NCBI GenBank assembly: GCA_021847305.1
Contig: JAJZTZ010000012.1
Span: 1-35,176, forward strand
Length of the DNA stretch: 35,176 nt
Source of the DNA: Pseudomonadota bacterium
GTDB taxonomy: Bacteria; Pseudomonadota; Gammaproteobacteria; Burkholderiales; JAJZQI01
Reading direction: 5' to 3'
In this document: positions 19,326 through 27,748 of the stretch, piece by piece
Position numbering within the stretch: position 1 is the first letter of the stretch
Layout of the letters: every line of letters starts with the position of its first letter
Position numbers and translations under genes: made by a program
The notes under the pieces: generated by a model
Databases searched by the model: none
Told to the model about the DNA's origin: nothing
The model's input: only the letters and a program-made list of their open reading frames with translations

Positions 19326-21524
19326 ATGACCGAATCCCTGCTGGCCGGGCTGAACCCGGAACAACGCGCTGCTGTGACTTTGCCGCATGAATCGGCGCTG
19401 ATTCTTGCCGGGGCCGGCAGCGGCAAGACGCGCGTGCTGACTACCCGCATTGCCTACCTGATTCAGACGCATCAGGCCAGCCCGCATAACATTCTGGCGG
19501 TGACCTTTACCAACAAGGCCGCCAAGGAAATGCTCACACGTCTGGCGGCCATGCTGCCGATTAATGTGTCGGGCATGTGGATCGGCACGTTTCACGGTTT
19601 GTGCAACCGTTTGCTGCGTACCCATTACCGTGATGCCAACCTGCCGCAGCTGTTTCAGATTCTCGATTCGCAGGATCAGCAGGCTGCCATCAAGCGGTTG
19701 TTGAAATCGCTTAATATCGACGACGAAAAATACCCGCCCAAGTCGGTGCAGAACTTTATCAATTCCAACAAGGAAGCCGGCCATCGTGCCGGTGATTTGT
19801 CGGCGCATGATCCGTTCACCCGCCGGCTGATCGAGCTGTTTGCTGCTTACGACGAGCAGTGCCAGCGCGAGGGCGTGGTGGATTTTGCCGAGCTGCTGCT
19901 GCGCTGTTACGAGTTGCTGAGCCGCAACGAAGCCTTGCGCGAGCACTACCGAAACCGCTTTACCCATATTCTGGTGGACGAGTTTCAGGATACCAACCGC
20001 CTGCAATACCGCTGGCTGCACCTCCTGGCCGGGCCGCAGGCGGCGGTGTTTGCCGTGGGTGACGACGATCAGTCGATTTATGCCTTCCGCGGCGCTAACG
20101 TCGGCAATATGCGTGAGTTCGAACGCGATTTCAATGCCCGGCAGATCATCCGCCTGGAGCAGAATTACCGCTCGCACGGCCATATTCTCAATGCCGCCAA
20201 TGCCCTGATCAAACAGAACAGCGAGCGGCTGGGCAAGAATCTGTGGACCTCGGAGGGCGAGGGCGAGCCGATTCGCGTGTTCGAGGCGGCGAGTGATAAC
20301 GAGGAAGCGGATTTCATTGTCGATGAGGTGAAAAATCTGCAACGCGAAGAGGGTGTCAATCTGTCCGATATCGCTCTCTTGTACCGTTCCAACGCCCAGT
20401 CCCGCGTACTTGAACATAAACTGTTCAATGCCGGAGTGCCGTACCGGGTCTATGGCGGCCTGCGCTTCTTCGAACGGCAGGAAATCAAGCATGCGCTGGC
20501 TTATCTGCGCCTGATTGCCAACCAGAATGACGATGGCGCTTTCCTGCGGGTGGTGAATTTCCCGCCGCGCGGCATTGGTGCCCGCACTATCGAAAATCTG
20601 CAGGACGCGTCGCAGGCAGCCGGCGTGTCGCTGTGGCAGGCCGCCAGCGGCGGGGCGGTGAGCGGACGCGGCGGCGCCAGTCTGCAGGCTTTCGTACACC
20701 TGATTGCACAGGCCAGGGAGGCGACGCAGGGCTTGCCGCTGGCCGAGCTGGTTGAGCATGTGCTGGCGGTGTCCACCCTGATCGAGCATTACGAGGCCAG
20801 CAAGGGCGAGTCAGAGCGGGTGGAAAACTTGAACGAACTGGTCAATGCGGCTGCCGCATTCGAGCAGGAGGTGCGGCAGGAAGAGGAAATCGAGGGCCTG
20901 GCCGGCTTCCTCTCCCACGCTTCACTGGAGGCGGGCGAGCATCAGGCAGGCAGCGGTCAGGATGCGCTGCAGCTGATGACGGTGCATGCAGCCAAAGGGC
21001 TGGAATTTTATGCCGTGTTTGTCAGTGGCCTGGAAGAAGGGCTGTTCCCGCATGACCAGAGCTTCAACGACGCCGACGGCATTCAGGAAGAACGTCGCCT
21101 GATGTATGTGGCCATCACCCGCGCGCGCCGTCGTCTGTATCTGACGCATGCGCAGAGCCGCATGCTGCACGGACAGGTGCGTTACGGTCTGGCATCGCGT
21201 TTTCTGGAAGAACTGCCGCAGAATGTGCTGAAAGCCGTTGGCAGCCGTTCGCGGCCCATGGCCTCGTCGTGGAATACGGGTGGCTGGAACGATGGCTGGC
21301 GCAGTAACAGCCGCAGCTATGATGAACCGGCACCGTTCAGGCCGAAGGATGACACGCCGGTGTCCGGTGGCTTCCATATCGGCCAGAACGTCAGCCATGC
21401 CAAATTCGGTATCGGTGTGGTGATCGGCAGCGAGGGTTACGGCGATGACGTGCGCCTGCAGATCAAATTTGCCGTGGGCACCAAGTGGCTGTCGCTCAAA
21501 TACGCCAAGCTTGATCCGGCCTAG
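19326..21524 (+). CDS. uvrD: ATP-dependent DNA helicase II (UvrD/Rep, SF1)
   Basis: LNPEQRAAVTLPHESALILAGAGSGKTRVLTTRIAYLI, VTFTNKAAKEM, DEFQDTNRLQYRWL, VGDDDQSIYAFRGA, LMTVHAAKGLEF. Confidence 0.96.
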   Translation: MTESLLAGLNPEQRAAVTLPHESALILAGAGSGKTRVLTTRIAYLIQTHQASPHNILAVTFTNKAAKEMLTRLAAMLPINVSGMWIGTFHGLCNRLLRTHYRDANLPQLFQILDSQDQQAAIKRLLKSLNIDDEKYPPKSVQNFINSNKEAGHRAGDLSAHDPFTRRLIELFAAYDEQCQREGVVDFAELLLRCYELLSRNEALREHYRNRFTHILVDEFQDTNRLQYRWLHLLAGPQAAVFAVGDDDQSIYAFRGANVGNMREFERDFNARQIIRLEQNYRSHGHILNAANALIKQNSERLGKNLWTSEGEGEPIRVFEAASDNEEADFIVDEVKNLQREEGVNLSDIALLYRSNAQSRVLEHKLFNAGVPYRVYGGLRFFERQEIKHALAYLRLIANQNDDGAFLRVVNFPPRGIGARTIENLQDASQAAGVSLWQAASGGAVSGRGGASLQAFVHLIAQAREATQGLPLAELVEHVLAVSTLIEHYEASKGESERVENLNELVNAAAAFEQEVRQEEEIEGLAGFLSHASLEAGEHQAGSGQDALQLMTVHAAKGLEFYAVFVSGLEEGLFPHDQSFNDADGIQEERRLMYVAITRARRRLYLTHAQSRMLHGQVRYGLASRFLEELPQNVLKAVGSRSRPMASSWNTGGWNDGWRSNSRSYDEPAPFRPKDDTPVSGGFHIGQNVSHAKFGIGVVIGSEGYGDDVRLQIKFAVGTKWLSLKYAKLDPA

Positions 21525-21557
21525 GCAGTCGCTTCTTCCCTGTGGCGGGGCAGGCAG

Positions 21558-22928
21558 TTAGGGCAATGCCGGACTTGCCAGTATTGATGCGCATTGCCTT
21601 GCCAATGCGCCCAGGATGTGCGTAAACAGCGGGCGCTCCGCCGCCGCTTCGTGCAGACAGGCCTGTTTCAGTTGCTGCAGACCCTGCCAGGCAACATCGG
21701 GCGGGTCGTCCAGGTCGCAACGTTGCAGTAATTCTTCCAGTAAATAACCGAAAGCGCGCACCTCCATGCGCTGCAACGCCTGTATCTGCTCGCTGTTGCA
21801 CTGTCCCAGTAACGAGGCGGCGCCGAAATCTCCCAGCAGGCACTCTCCTTCGCCATCATGCAGAATATTGTGCGCGTACAGATCGCCGTGCAGGATGCCG
21901 TGCTCATGCAGATGCACGATTGCCGCGGCGATGGCGTGCGCCAGTTTGAGGGCGGTGGTCAGGCTAAAACGGGTCTCCGAAGCATACACGTCGCGGGTAC
22001 AGGATTCCAGGCTGGGTGGGCCGGCCAGGCTGATAAAACGGCTATCGAGCAGTGCCAGTATCAAACCCGCCTGATTATCCGGATGCTGCTCCAGCTTACC
22101 GTGCAGCCCGATGAGGGCCGGATGACGGCCGGCCAGGAGGCTGGCGGCCATTTCGCTATGCGGCAGCCCGTCGCTGGTGACGCTGCCTTTAAACAGTTTG
22201 ACGGCGACTTGCCGGGTGCTGCCGGTGTCGTCCTGCCAGGATGCCTGATGAATGACACCGGAGGCCCCGGCGCCCAGTTGCTGCTGCAGCTGCAGCCGAT
22301 TCCAGGCGACGGCGGGAATGGCGCCGGTGTTGAGGGTGGCCTGTTCTTGCGCTGCACACAGCGGATTGCCGCCAAATGCCAGCCAGGTAAGGCGTGGCAG
22401 GGAAAAGAGCACGGCCGGCAAAGTGGAGAAGTGGTTAGCGGAAATACGCAGCAATTCCAGATTGCGGCAATTTGCCAGAGTGTCGGGTAAAGACTGCAGG
22501 CGGTTGCCGGCCAGCATCAGTTTTTGCAGCTGGCGGCATTGGCCGATCTGTTCCGGTAATTCAGTCAGCTGGTTATCGGTCAGGATAAGCCAGCGCAGTG
22601 CCCGACCCAGTGCGGCTGGCGGAATGTGGCGGATCTGGTTGGATTTGAAGCCGATCATGCTCAGTTGCGGGCATTGCCCCAGCACTTCCGGCAATTCGGT
22701 GAAGCAATTGTTGGAAGCAAACAGAATACGCAATTTGTGCAGACGGCCCAGGTCCGGCGGCAGGGTCGACAACTGGTTGCCGGACAGGTCGAGAATTTCC
22801 AGCGAATCGGCCAGTTGGTAGATTTCCGCTGGAAAGGTGGTCAGGCCGCAGGCCAGATTGAGGCGCCGGGTTCCCGCCAGCTTGCCGGCGCGCAGTTGCG
22901 CGAGTGTGTCTATTGCCATGTTATTCAC
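21558..22928 (-). CDS. Leucine-rich-repeat protein kinase-like fusion
   Basis: LRR series LEILDLSGNQLSTLPPDLGRLHKLRIL...; kinase motifs LGAGASGVIHQ, VAVKLFKG, HGDLYAHNIL, GDFGAAS. Start could be 22919 (MAID) instead. Confidence 0.9.
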   Translation of the reverse strand: MNNMAIDTLAQLRAGKLAGTRRLNLACGLTTFPAEIYQLADSLEILDLSGNQLSTLPPDLGRLHKLRILFASNNCFTELPEVLGQCPQLSMIGFKSNQIRHIPPAALGRALRWLILTDNQLTELPEQIGQCRQLQKLMLAGNRLQSLPDTLANCRNLELLRISANHFSTLPAVLFSLPRLTWLAFGGNPLCAAQEQATLNTGAIPAVAWNRLQLQQQLGAGASGVIHQASWQDDTGSTRQVAVKLFKGSVTSDGLPHSEMAASLLAGRHPALIGLHGKLEQHPDNQAGLILALLDSRFISLAGPPSLESCTRDVYASETRFSLTTALKLAHAIAAAIVHLHEHGILHGDLYAHNILHDGEGECLLGDFGAASLLGQCNSEQIQALQRMEVRAFGYLLEELLQRCDLDDPPDVAWQGLQQLKQACLHEAAAERPLFTHILGALARQCASILASPALP

Positions 22929-23031
22929 TGTCGTGGGGTGGCGCTATTTTACCGCGCCTGCGGCCGATCTGTCGGTCAGTCCTGCACAGTGTGCGCTGCA
23001 GTTTCAGGCGCAAAATAAGTGTTAACAGGCC

Positions 23032-24771
23032 CTAGTTGCCGCGTGCTTCGCACTGCATGAAGTGGCTGGCGGAGATGCGGTCGCGCCCTTCCTGCTTGGA
23101 CTGGTAGAGCAGGTGGTCGGCTGCGGCAATCAGCGCGTCCAGGGTGGCGTGTCCGGCTTCTTTCTGCGCCACGCCGAAGCTCGCTGTGACGCGTGTTTCG
23201 CCCGTTTCGTGGGGGATGTGCAGTTGGGCGATGCCGGCGCGCAATCGTTGTGCCAGCTGGACTGCTTCGTCGGGGCTGGTTTCCGGCAGAAAGACGATAA
23301 ACTCTTCTCCGCCCCAGCGCGCCACAATGTCGTACTGGCGCACCGACGCCTGCAGCAAACGGGCGATGGCCACCAGCACCTTGTCGCCGTGTGCGTGCCC
23401 GAGCGTATCATTGATACGCTTGAACCAGTCGATATCAAGCAGTATTACCGAAACGCAGCGTCCGCTACGCTGGGCCATGCTCCAGGGAGCAGCGGTTTTG
23501 TCGTAGAACGCCCGCCGGTTGTTCAGTCCGGTCAGCGGATCTTTTTGCGCCAGCTGTTCTGCTCTTAAGCGTTCTTCCTGGCCGACGCGGAACTGGTAGG
23601 CCAGCGCCAGAGCCAGCAGCGTCGCATCCAGCAGCATGCCCAGTTCCACGGCATGGTAAGTCCAGTTGTTAAACGGGATGAAACCCCAGACCGACAGCGT
23701 GGTCAGCGCCGCGCCAATCATGGCTGCCAGAGCGGCAATGAGAAAATAGCGTGCCGGCTTGTACCCCGCGCGTACCGAGACAGTGCCGAGCACCAGCATG
23801 ATGATGGAAAAGAGAAAGACGAAAACAAAAGAAAGCAGCAGGGCATACACCTGACTGTGCAATGCCACCGCGGCAGTCATCAACAGGCCGAATAGTGCAC
23901 TGTAGCCAATCAGGCCGCGGTGGAGGCGCGGAAAGTTCGCCTTTGTATCAAGAAATCGAGCTGCAAACATCAACCCGCTGAGCGCATAAGCGAAGATAAG
24001 CAGCGGGTGCGACCACAACTGCCATTTGATCGAGTTCGGCCACAGCCAGGCAAAGCCGTGGCCGGTATAGGTGAGGTTCATGCTGAGGAACGTTGCCAGA
24101 TACAGCGCATAAAAGAGAAAGCGCTGACTGCCCAGGCTGAAGAACAGCATGGCATTGTATGCCATCAGGGCGATCAGGGAGCCGTAAATCAGACCATAGG
24201 TATATTCCTGTCGAACTTCCCGTTCGCGCGCCGCATCGGCGGTTAGCAGGTAAAGGGGAACAACCATCGGGTCGGGTGTGGCGATGCGGATGAACAGATC
24301 GGTTGTTCCCGGAGCAAAAGACTGCTCCACGGTGAAAAAGCGGCCGACAATCGGGCGCGAGGTGAAGGGCAGGGCGTCGCCCATGTGATAGGTGGACAAG
24401 CGCGATCCAGCGCTGGAAAAGTAGATGTCGACATGGTCGAGCCAGGTGTTTTCCAGCACCAGTCGGCGTGTGAGCGGCGCTGTGGTCGGGTTGTTTACTG
24501 CCAGATGCAGCCAGGCCGGCCTGGCGCCAATACCGAAGTTGGGCACGGCCGTGGTCGTGGCGGTAAATTTGCCGGCCCGGTAGAGCGCTTCTGCCTCGGC
24601 GGGCGTGAGGGGCCCCTGCTGTTCCTGCAGGCTGGAGGTAAACAAGCCGAGTGGGTGCTGTGACGGGTAAAGCAGCGAAATGGGTGATACGCCTGCCTGC
24701 GCGCTTGAGGCGAGGAAGGCGAAAAACAGCAGTATCAGCAATGCGCGAAGTTTCATTGTCTCAATCTGCAT
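23032..24771 (-). CDS. Diguanylate cyclase with 7TMR-DISM modules (GGEEF)
   Basis: Signal peptide, GIGARPAWLHLAVNNPT, TM helices, DPLTGLNNRRAF, DIDWFKRINDTLGHAHGD, RQYDIVARWGGEEF. Start may be 24756 (MKLRALLIL). Confidence 0.93.
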   Translation of the reverse strand: MQIETMKLRALLILLFFAFLASSAQAGVSPISLLYPSQHPLGLFTSSLQEQQGPLTPAEAEALYRAGKFTATTTAVPNFGIGARPAWLHLAVNNPTTAPLTRRLVLENTWLDHVDIYFSSAGSRLSTYHMGDALPFTSRPIVGRFFTVEQSFAPGTTDLFIRIATPDPMVVPLYLLTADAAREREVRQEYTYGLIYGSLIALMAYNAMLFFSLGSQRFLFYALYLATFLSMNLTYTGHGFAWLWPNSIKWQLWSHPLLIFAYALSGLMFAARFLDTKANFPRLHRGLIGYSALFGLLMTAAVALHSQVYALLLSFVFVFLFSIIMLVLGTVSVRAGYKPARYFLIAALAAMIGAALTTLSVWGFIPFNNWTYHAVELGMLLDATLLALALAYQFRVGQEERLRAEQLAQKDPLTGLNNRRAFYDKTAAPWSMAQRSGRCVSVILLDIDWFKRINDTLGHAHGDKVLVAIARLLQASVRQYDIVARWGGEEFIVFLPETSPDEAVQLAQRLRAGIAQLHIPHETGETRVTASFGVAQKEAGHATLDALIAAADHLLYQSKQEGRDRISASHFMQCEARGN

Positions 24772-24774
24772 GAT

Positions 24775-24810
24775 GCCGGGCCGGACAATCGTTGCGTTAT
24801 CCGGCCCGGC
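24775..24810. repeat. Inverted repeat, perfect 11-bp stem GCCGGGCCGGA/TCCGGCCCGGC
   Basis: Arms 24775-24785 and 24800-24810. Confidence 0.95.
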
Positions 24811-24814
24811 AAAC

Positions 24815-24841
24815 GGCTGTCACGCTTTTGGCGTGACAGCC
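24815..24841. repeat. Inverted repeat, perfect 11-bp stem GGCTGTCACGC/GCGTGACAGCC
   Basis: Arms 24815-24825 and 24831-24841, 5-nt loop; 5 bp past the stop of the 24847-25674 gene. Confidence 0.95.
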
Positions 24842-24846
24842 TGGTA

Positions 24847-25674
24847 TTACTCCGGTTGTGCCGGAGAGGCGGCTTCATCCTTGTGAAACACGTCAAGGAA
24901 GCTGCCGTAAATGCTGCCGACCAAGAGCGCCATAAAGAAAAACACAATCGGGAAGGTCAGCAGCGGGGCGAGGAATTCGGCCATGGTTGTGCCCAGGGTG
25001 CCGGAGATCAGCTGGACCAGCAGCCCCAGTACCAGGGACAGGAGAAAATCCGCCAGCAGCAGGACCAGTCCATAAACCAGGAAAGGCCAGGTATTGCTGA
25101 TGCTGGCGCGCAGGGAGTAGAGCATGGCCAGGCCGGGGGAGATACCGTCGAACAGAATCAGCGCCGGGGCAAACCAGGAGCCCATCAGCAGGGGGATCAG
25201 CAGCAGCGTGCCAACCAGTGCCGGCACCAGCAGTTTTTCCGATACAGCTTCCATCAGCACCTGAGTGTCGCTGGCGGGCGACGCCATGATTTCCTGCAGC
25301 GCGGTGAAATCGTTGTGCCAGATGGTCAGCAGCAACATGAACACAAACAGCGTCAGCGTCAATGTCAGCAAGCCCAGACGCGCCAGCTGGCCGGGACGGT
25401 TCTGGAAACCGGCGAACAGGTGCTGGATTTCCAGTTCACCGCCTTCGCTCTGGGTTTTGGCGCCAAGCAGCAGGCCGGCCTGCCAGATCGGCCAGGTAAG
25501 GAAAAACACCAGCGCGCCCAGCAGCGGCACAGCCAGGGTGAAAATGTTGATGAAAAACAGTGCCGCCATCAGCGACATCCATAATGCCGGATTGCCGCGG
25601 AACAGGCGCCAACCGTCATGGAACCATTTCCAGCCGTACAGTGGGTTGCGTTTCTGCCAGGGATGAGTGTTCAT
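24847..25674 (-). CDS. Multi-pass membrane protein (resembles BPSS1780-family membrane proteins)
   Basis: WKWFHDGWRLFRGNPALWMSLMAALFFINIFTLAVPLLG plus several hydrophobic helices; family assignment from memory. Confidence 0.75.
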   Translation of the reverse strand: MNTHPWQKRNPLYGWKWFHDGWRLFRGNPALWMSLMAALFFINIFTLAVPLLGALVFFLTWPIWQAGLLLGAKTQSEGGELEIQHLFAGFQNRPGQLARLGLLTLTLTLFVFMLLLTIWHNDFTALQEIMASPASDTQVLMEAVSEKLLVPALVGTLLLIPLLMGSWFAPALILFDGISPGLAMLYSLRASISNTWPFLVYGLVLLLADFLLSLVLGLLVQLISGTLGTTMAEFLAPLLTFPIVFFFMALLVGSIYGSFLDVFHKDEAASPAQPE

Positions 25675-25686
25675 TGGTTTCGTCAG

Positions 25687-26637
25687 TTAGACCCAGATAC
25701 GCTTGAGTTCGTTTTCGGCGGCAATATGCCCGGCCAGAATCCGCTGGAAGTGGCCGGGGTCTTTGGCATGGGTTTGCTCGCCGGGGCGGGGGAAATGCAG
25801 GTCATACAGCCGGCTCATCCAGAAGCGCAGGGCGCCGGCACGCAGCATCACCGGCCAGGCGCCGCGCTCGATCGGGCTGAGCGGGCGTACCGCGTGGTAG
25901 GCGCGCAACAGGGCCAGCATGCGTTCGCGGTCGAGCACGCCGCTGGCGTCCATGCACCAGTCATTCACGGTAATGGCGACATCGTACAGCCAGGCATCGT
26001 TGCAGGCGAAGTAGAAGTCGATAACCCCGGACAACCGTTCGCCGTCAAACAGGGCATTGTCGCGGAACAGGTCGGCATGGATGACGCCACGCGGCAGATC
26101 CTGAAAGCGGAACAGTGACTGGTAGCGCAATTCTTCGCGCAGCATGGCGGCATCGGCATCGTCCATGTGCGACAGCACATCCGGGGAAGTCTCTTTCCAC
26201 CACTTGGGGCCGCGCGGGTTGTCCATGTGAGCCGGGTAGCTCTTGCCGGCCAGATGAATGCTGGCAAGCATTTCACCAACGGCTGCGCAGTGGGCGACCG
26301 TGGTCTGCTCCACCGATTTGCCGTTCAGGCGCGACACCAGACAGGCCGGTTTGCCGTTCAGTTCCAGCAGACGCTGGCCCTCAAGGGAGGCAACCGGACC
26401 GGGGCAGGGGATGCCGTGCTCGGCCAGGTGCGCCATGAGGTTGATGTAGTAGGGCAGTTCGTCGGCGGTGAGCTTTTCGAACAGGGTCAGCACATAGCGG
26501 CCGTGCTGGGTGTCGACGAAGTAATTGGTGTTCTCGATGCCGGCGCTGATGCCCTGGAAATCAAGCAGTTCGCCTACGGCAAACTGCTTGAGCCAGACGG
26601 TCAGTTCGTCGCGGCTGACGCTAGTAAAAACGGACAT
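25687..26637 (-). CDS. thrB: Homoserine kinase (APH-fold type)
   Basis: MSVFTSVSRDELTVWLKQFAVGELLDFQGISAGIENTNYFVDT; GVIHADLFRDNALFDGERLSGVIDFYFACND. Confidence 0.95.
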   Translation of the reverse strand: MSVFTSVSRDELTVWLKQFAVGELLDFQGISAGIENTNYFVDTQHGRYVLTLFEKLTADELPYYINLMAHLAEHGIPCPGPVASLEGQRLLELNGKPACLVSRLNGKSVEQTTVAHCAAVGEMLASIHLAGKSYPAHMDNPRGPKWWKETSPDVLSHMDDADAAMLREELRYQSLFRFQDLPRGVIHADLFRDNALFDGERLSGVIDFYFACNDAWLYDVAITVNDWCMDASGVLDRERMLALLRAYHAVRPLSPIERGAWPVMLRAGALRFWMSRLYDLHFPRPGEQTHAKDPGHFQRILAGHIAAENELKRIWV

Positions 26638-26648
26638 GAATCAGAAGT

Positions 26649-26990
26649 CTAGAAGCTGTGGATAACCCAGAGTGGAACACGGATGCCGGAATCGGTGCTT
26701 TCCTGGCGGCTGAAGCGGCCATCACCTTTTTCGTCTACCAGATAATAGGGTTTGCCCGATTTGGGCGTGACCTTGATCATGTAAACGCGACCGTGAATTT
26801 TGTATTCCTCGTGCTTTTCGCCCTTTTGCTCGGTAATGGTGACTTCGGGCTCGAAGCCGGGGTCATCGCTTACGCCAGCAGGCAGGGCGGGTGGCTCCGG
26901 CACATCGGCGGGAGCGGGTTTGGCCGTTTGGCTGTCGGCCATGGCCGAGCAGGATAGAAGCAACAGGGCAATCAGGGAGAGGCGGCGCAT
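26649..26990 (-). CDS. DUF2782-type periplasmic protein
   Basis: Start MRRLSLIALLLLSCSAMA (signal peptide); VYMIKVTPKSGKPYYLVDEKGDGRFSRQES; between thrB and LOG gene as in many betaproteobacteria. Confidence 0.82.
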   Translation of the reverse strand: MRRLSLIALLLLSCSAMADSQTAKPAPADVPEPPALPAGVSDDPGFEPEVTITEQKGEKHEEYKIHGRVYMIKVTPKSGKPYYLVDEKGDGRFSRQESTDSGIRVPLWVIHSF

Positions 26991-27006
26991 AGGTGGTTTC
27001 CTTGCT

Positions 27007-27738
27007 TTACAGGCCAAGCTGAATTTCGCGTTCGCGAGCCGAAGGCTCGAAACCGCGGGTTTCGTAATGTTTGAAGATGGCGTTGACCACTTCATCCGGG
27101 TTGTCGATCACCTGGATCAGGTTCATGTCTTTCGGGTCGATCATGCCTTCGAATACCAGCACGTTGCGGAACCATTCGATCAGGCCGTTCCAGAATTCCG
27201 ACGCCACAAGAATGATGGGGATCTTGCGCGTCTTGCCGGTTTGCACCAGCGTCAGCGCTTCCATCAGTTCGTCCATGGTGCCGAAGCCGCCGGGCATGAC
27301 TACATAGGCCGAGGCGAACTTGACGAACATGACCTTGCGCGCGAAAAAATGGCGGAAGGTTTGGCTGATGTCCTGATAGGGGTTGGAATGCTGCTCGTGG
27401 GGCAGCTGGATGTTCAGGCCCACGCTGGGTGAATTACCAAAATAGGCGCCACGGTTGGCTGCCTCCATGATGCCGGGGCCGCCGCCGGAAATGACGGCGA
27501 AGCCTGCATCGGACAGCTTGCGGGCGATTTTTTCGGTGAGCTCGTAATAGGGATGGCCGATCGGGGTGCGGGCACTGCCGAAAATGCTGACGGCCGGCTG
27601 AATCGCCTGCAGACGCTCCGTCGATTCGACGAATTCTGCCATAATCTCGAAAACGCGCCAGGACTCGCGGGCCGAATAGGCCGACTGCGAGATGCGTTCC
27701 GGATCAATGATCTGGGGTATTTTGTCAGCCGAGCTCAT
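27007..27738 (-). CDS. LOG-family (TIGR00730) Rossmann-fold protein, putative nucleoside 5'-monophosphate phosphoribohydrolase
   Basis: ISGGGPGIMEAANRGA and VVMPGGFGTMDELMEALTLVQTGK. Confidence 0.93.
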   Translation of the reverse strand: MSSADKIPQIIDPERISQSAYSARESWRVFEIMAEFVESTERLQAIQPAVSIFGSARTPIGHPYYELTEKIARKLSDAGFAVISGGGPGIMEAANRGAYFGNSPSVGLNIQLPHEQHSNPYQDISQTFRHFFARKVMFVKFASAYVVMPGGFGTMDELMEALTLVQTGKTRKIPIILVASEFWNGLIEWFRNVLVFEGMIDPKDMNLIQVIDNPDEVVNAIFKHYETRGFEPSAREREIQLGL

Positions 27739-27748
27739 AGGAAAAACA

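Noticed and set aside
19314-20789. 491-aa minus-strand ORF
   Set aside because: Antisense shadow of uvrD, whose motifs are all intact on the plus strand
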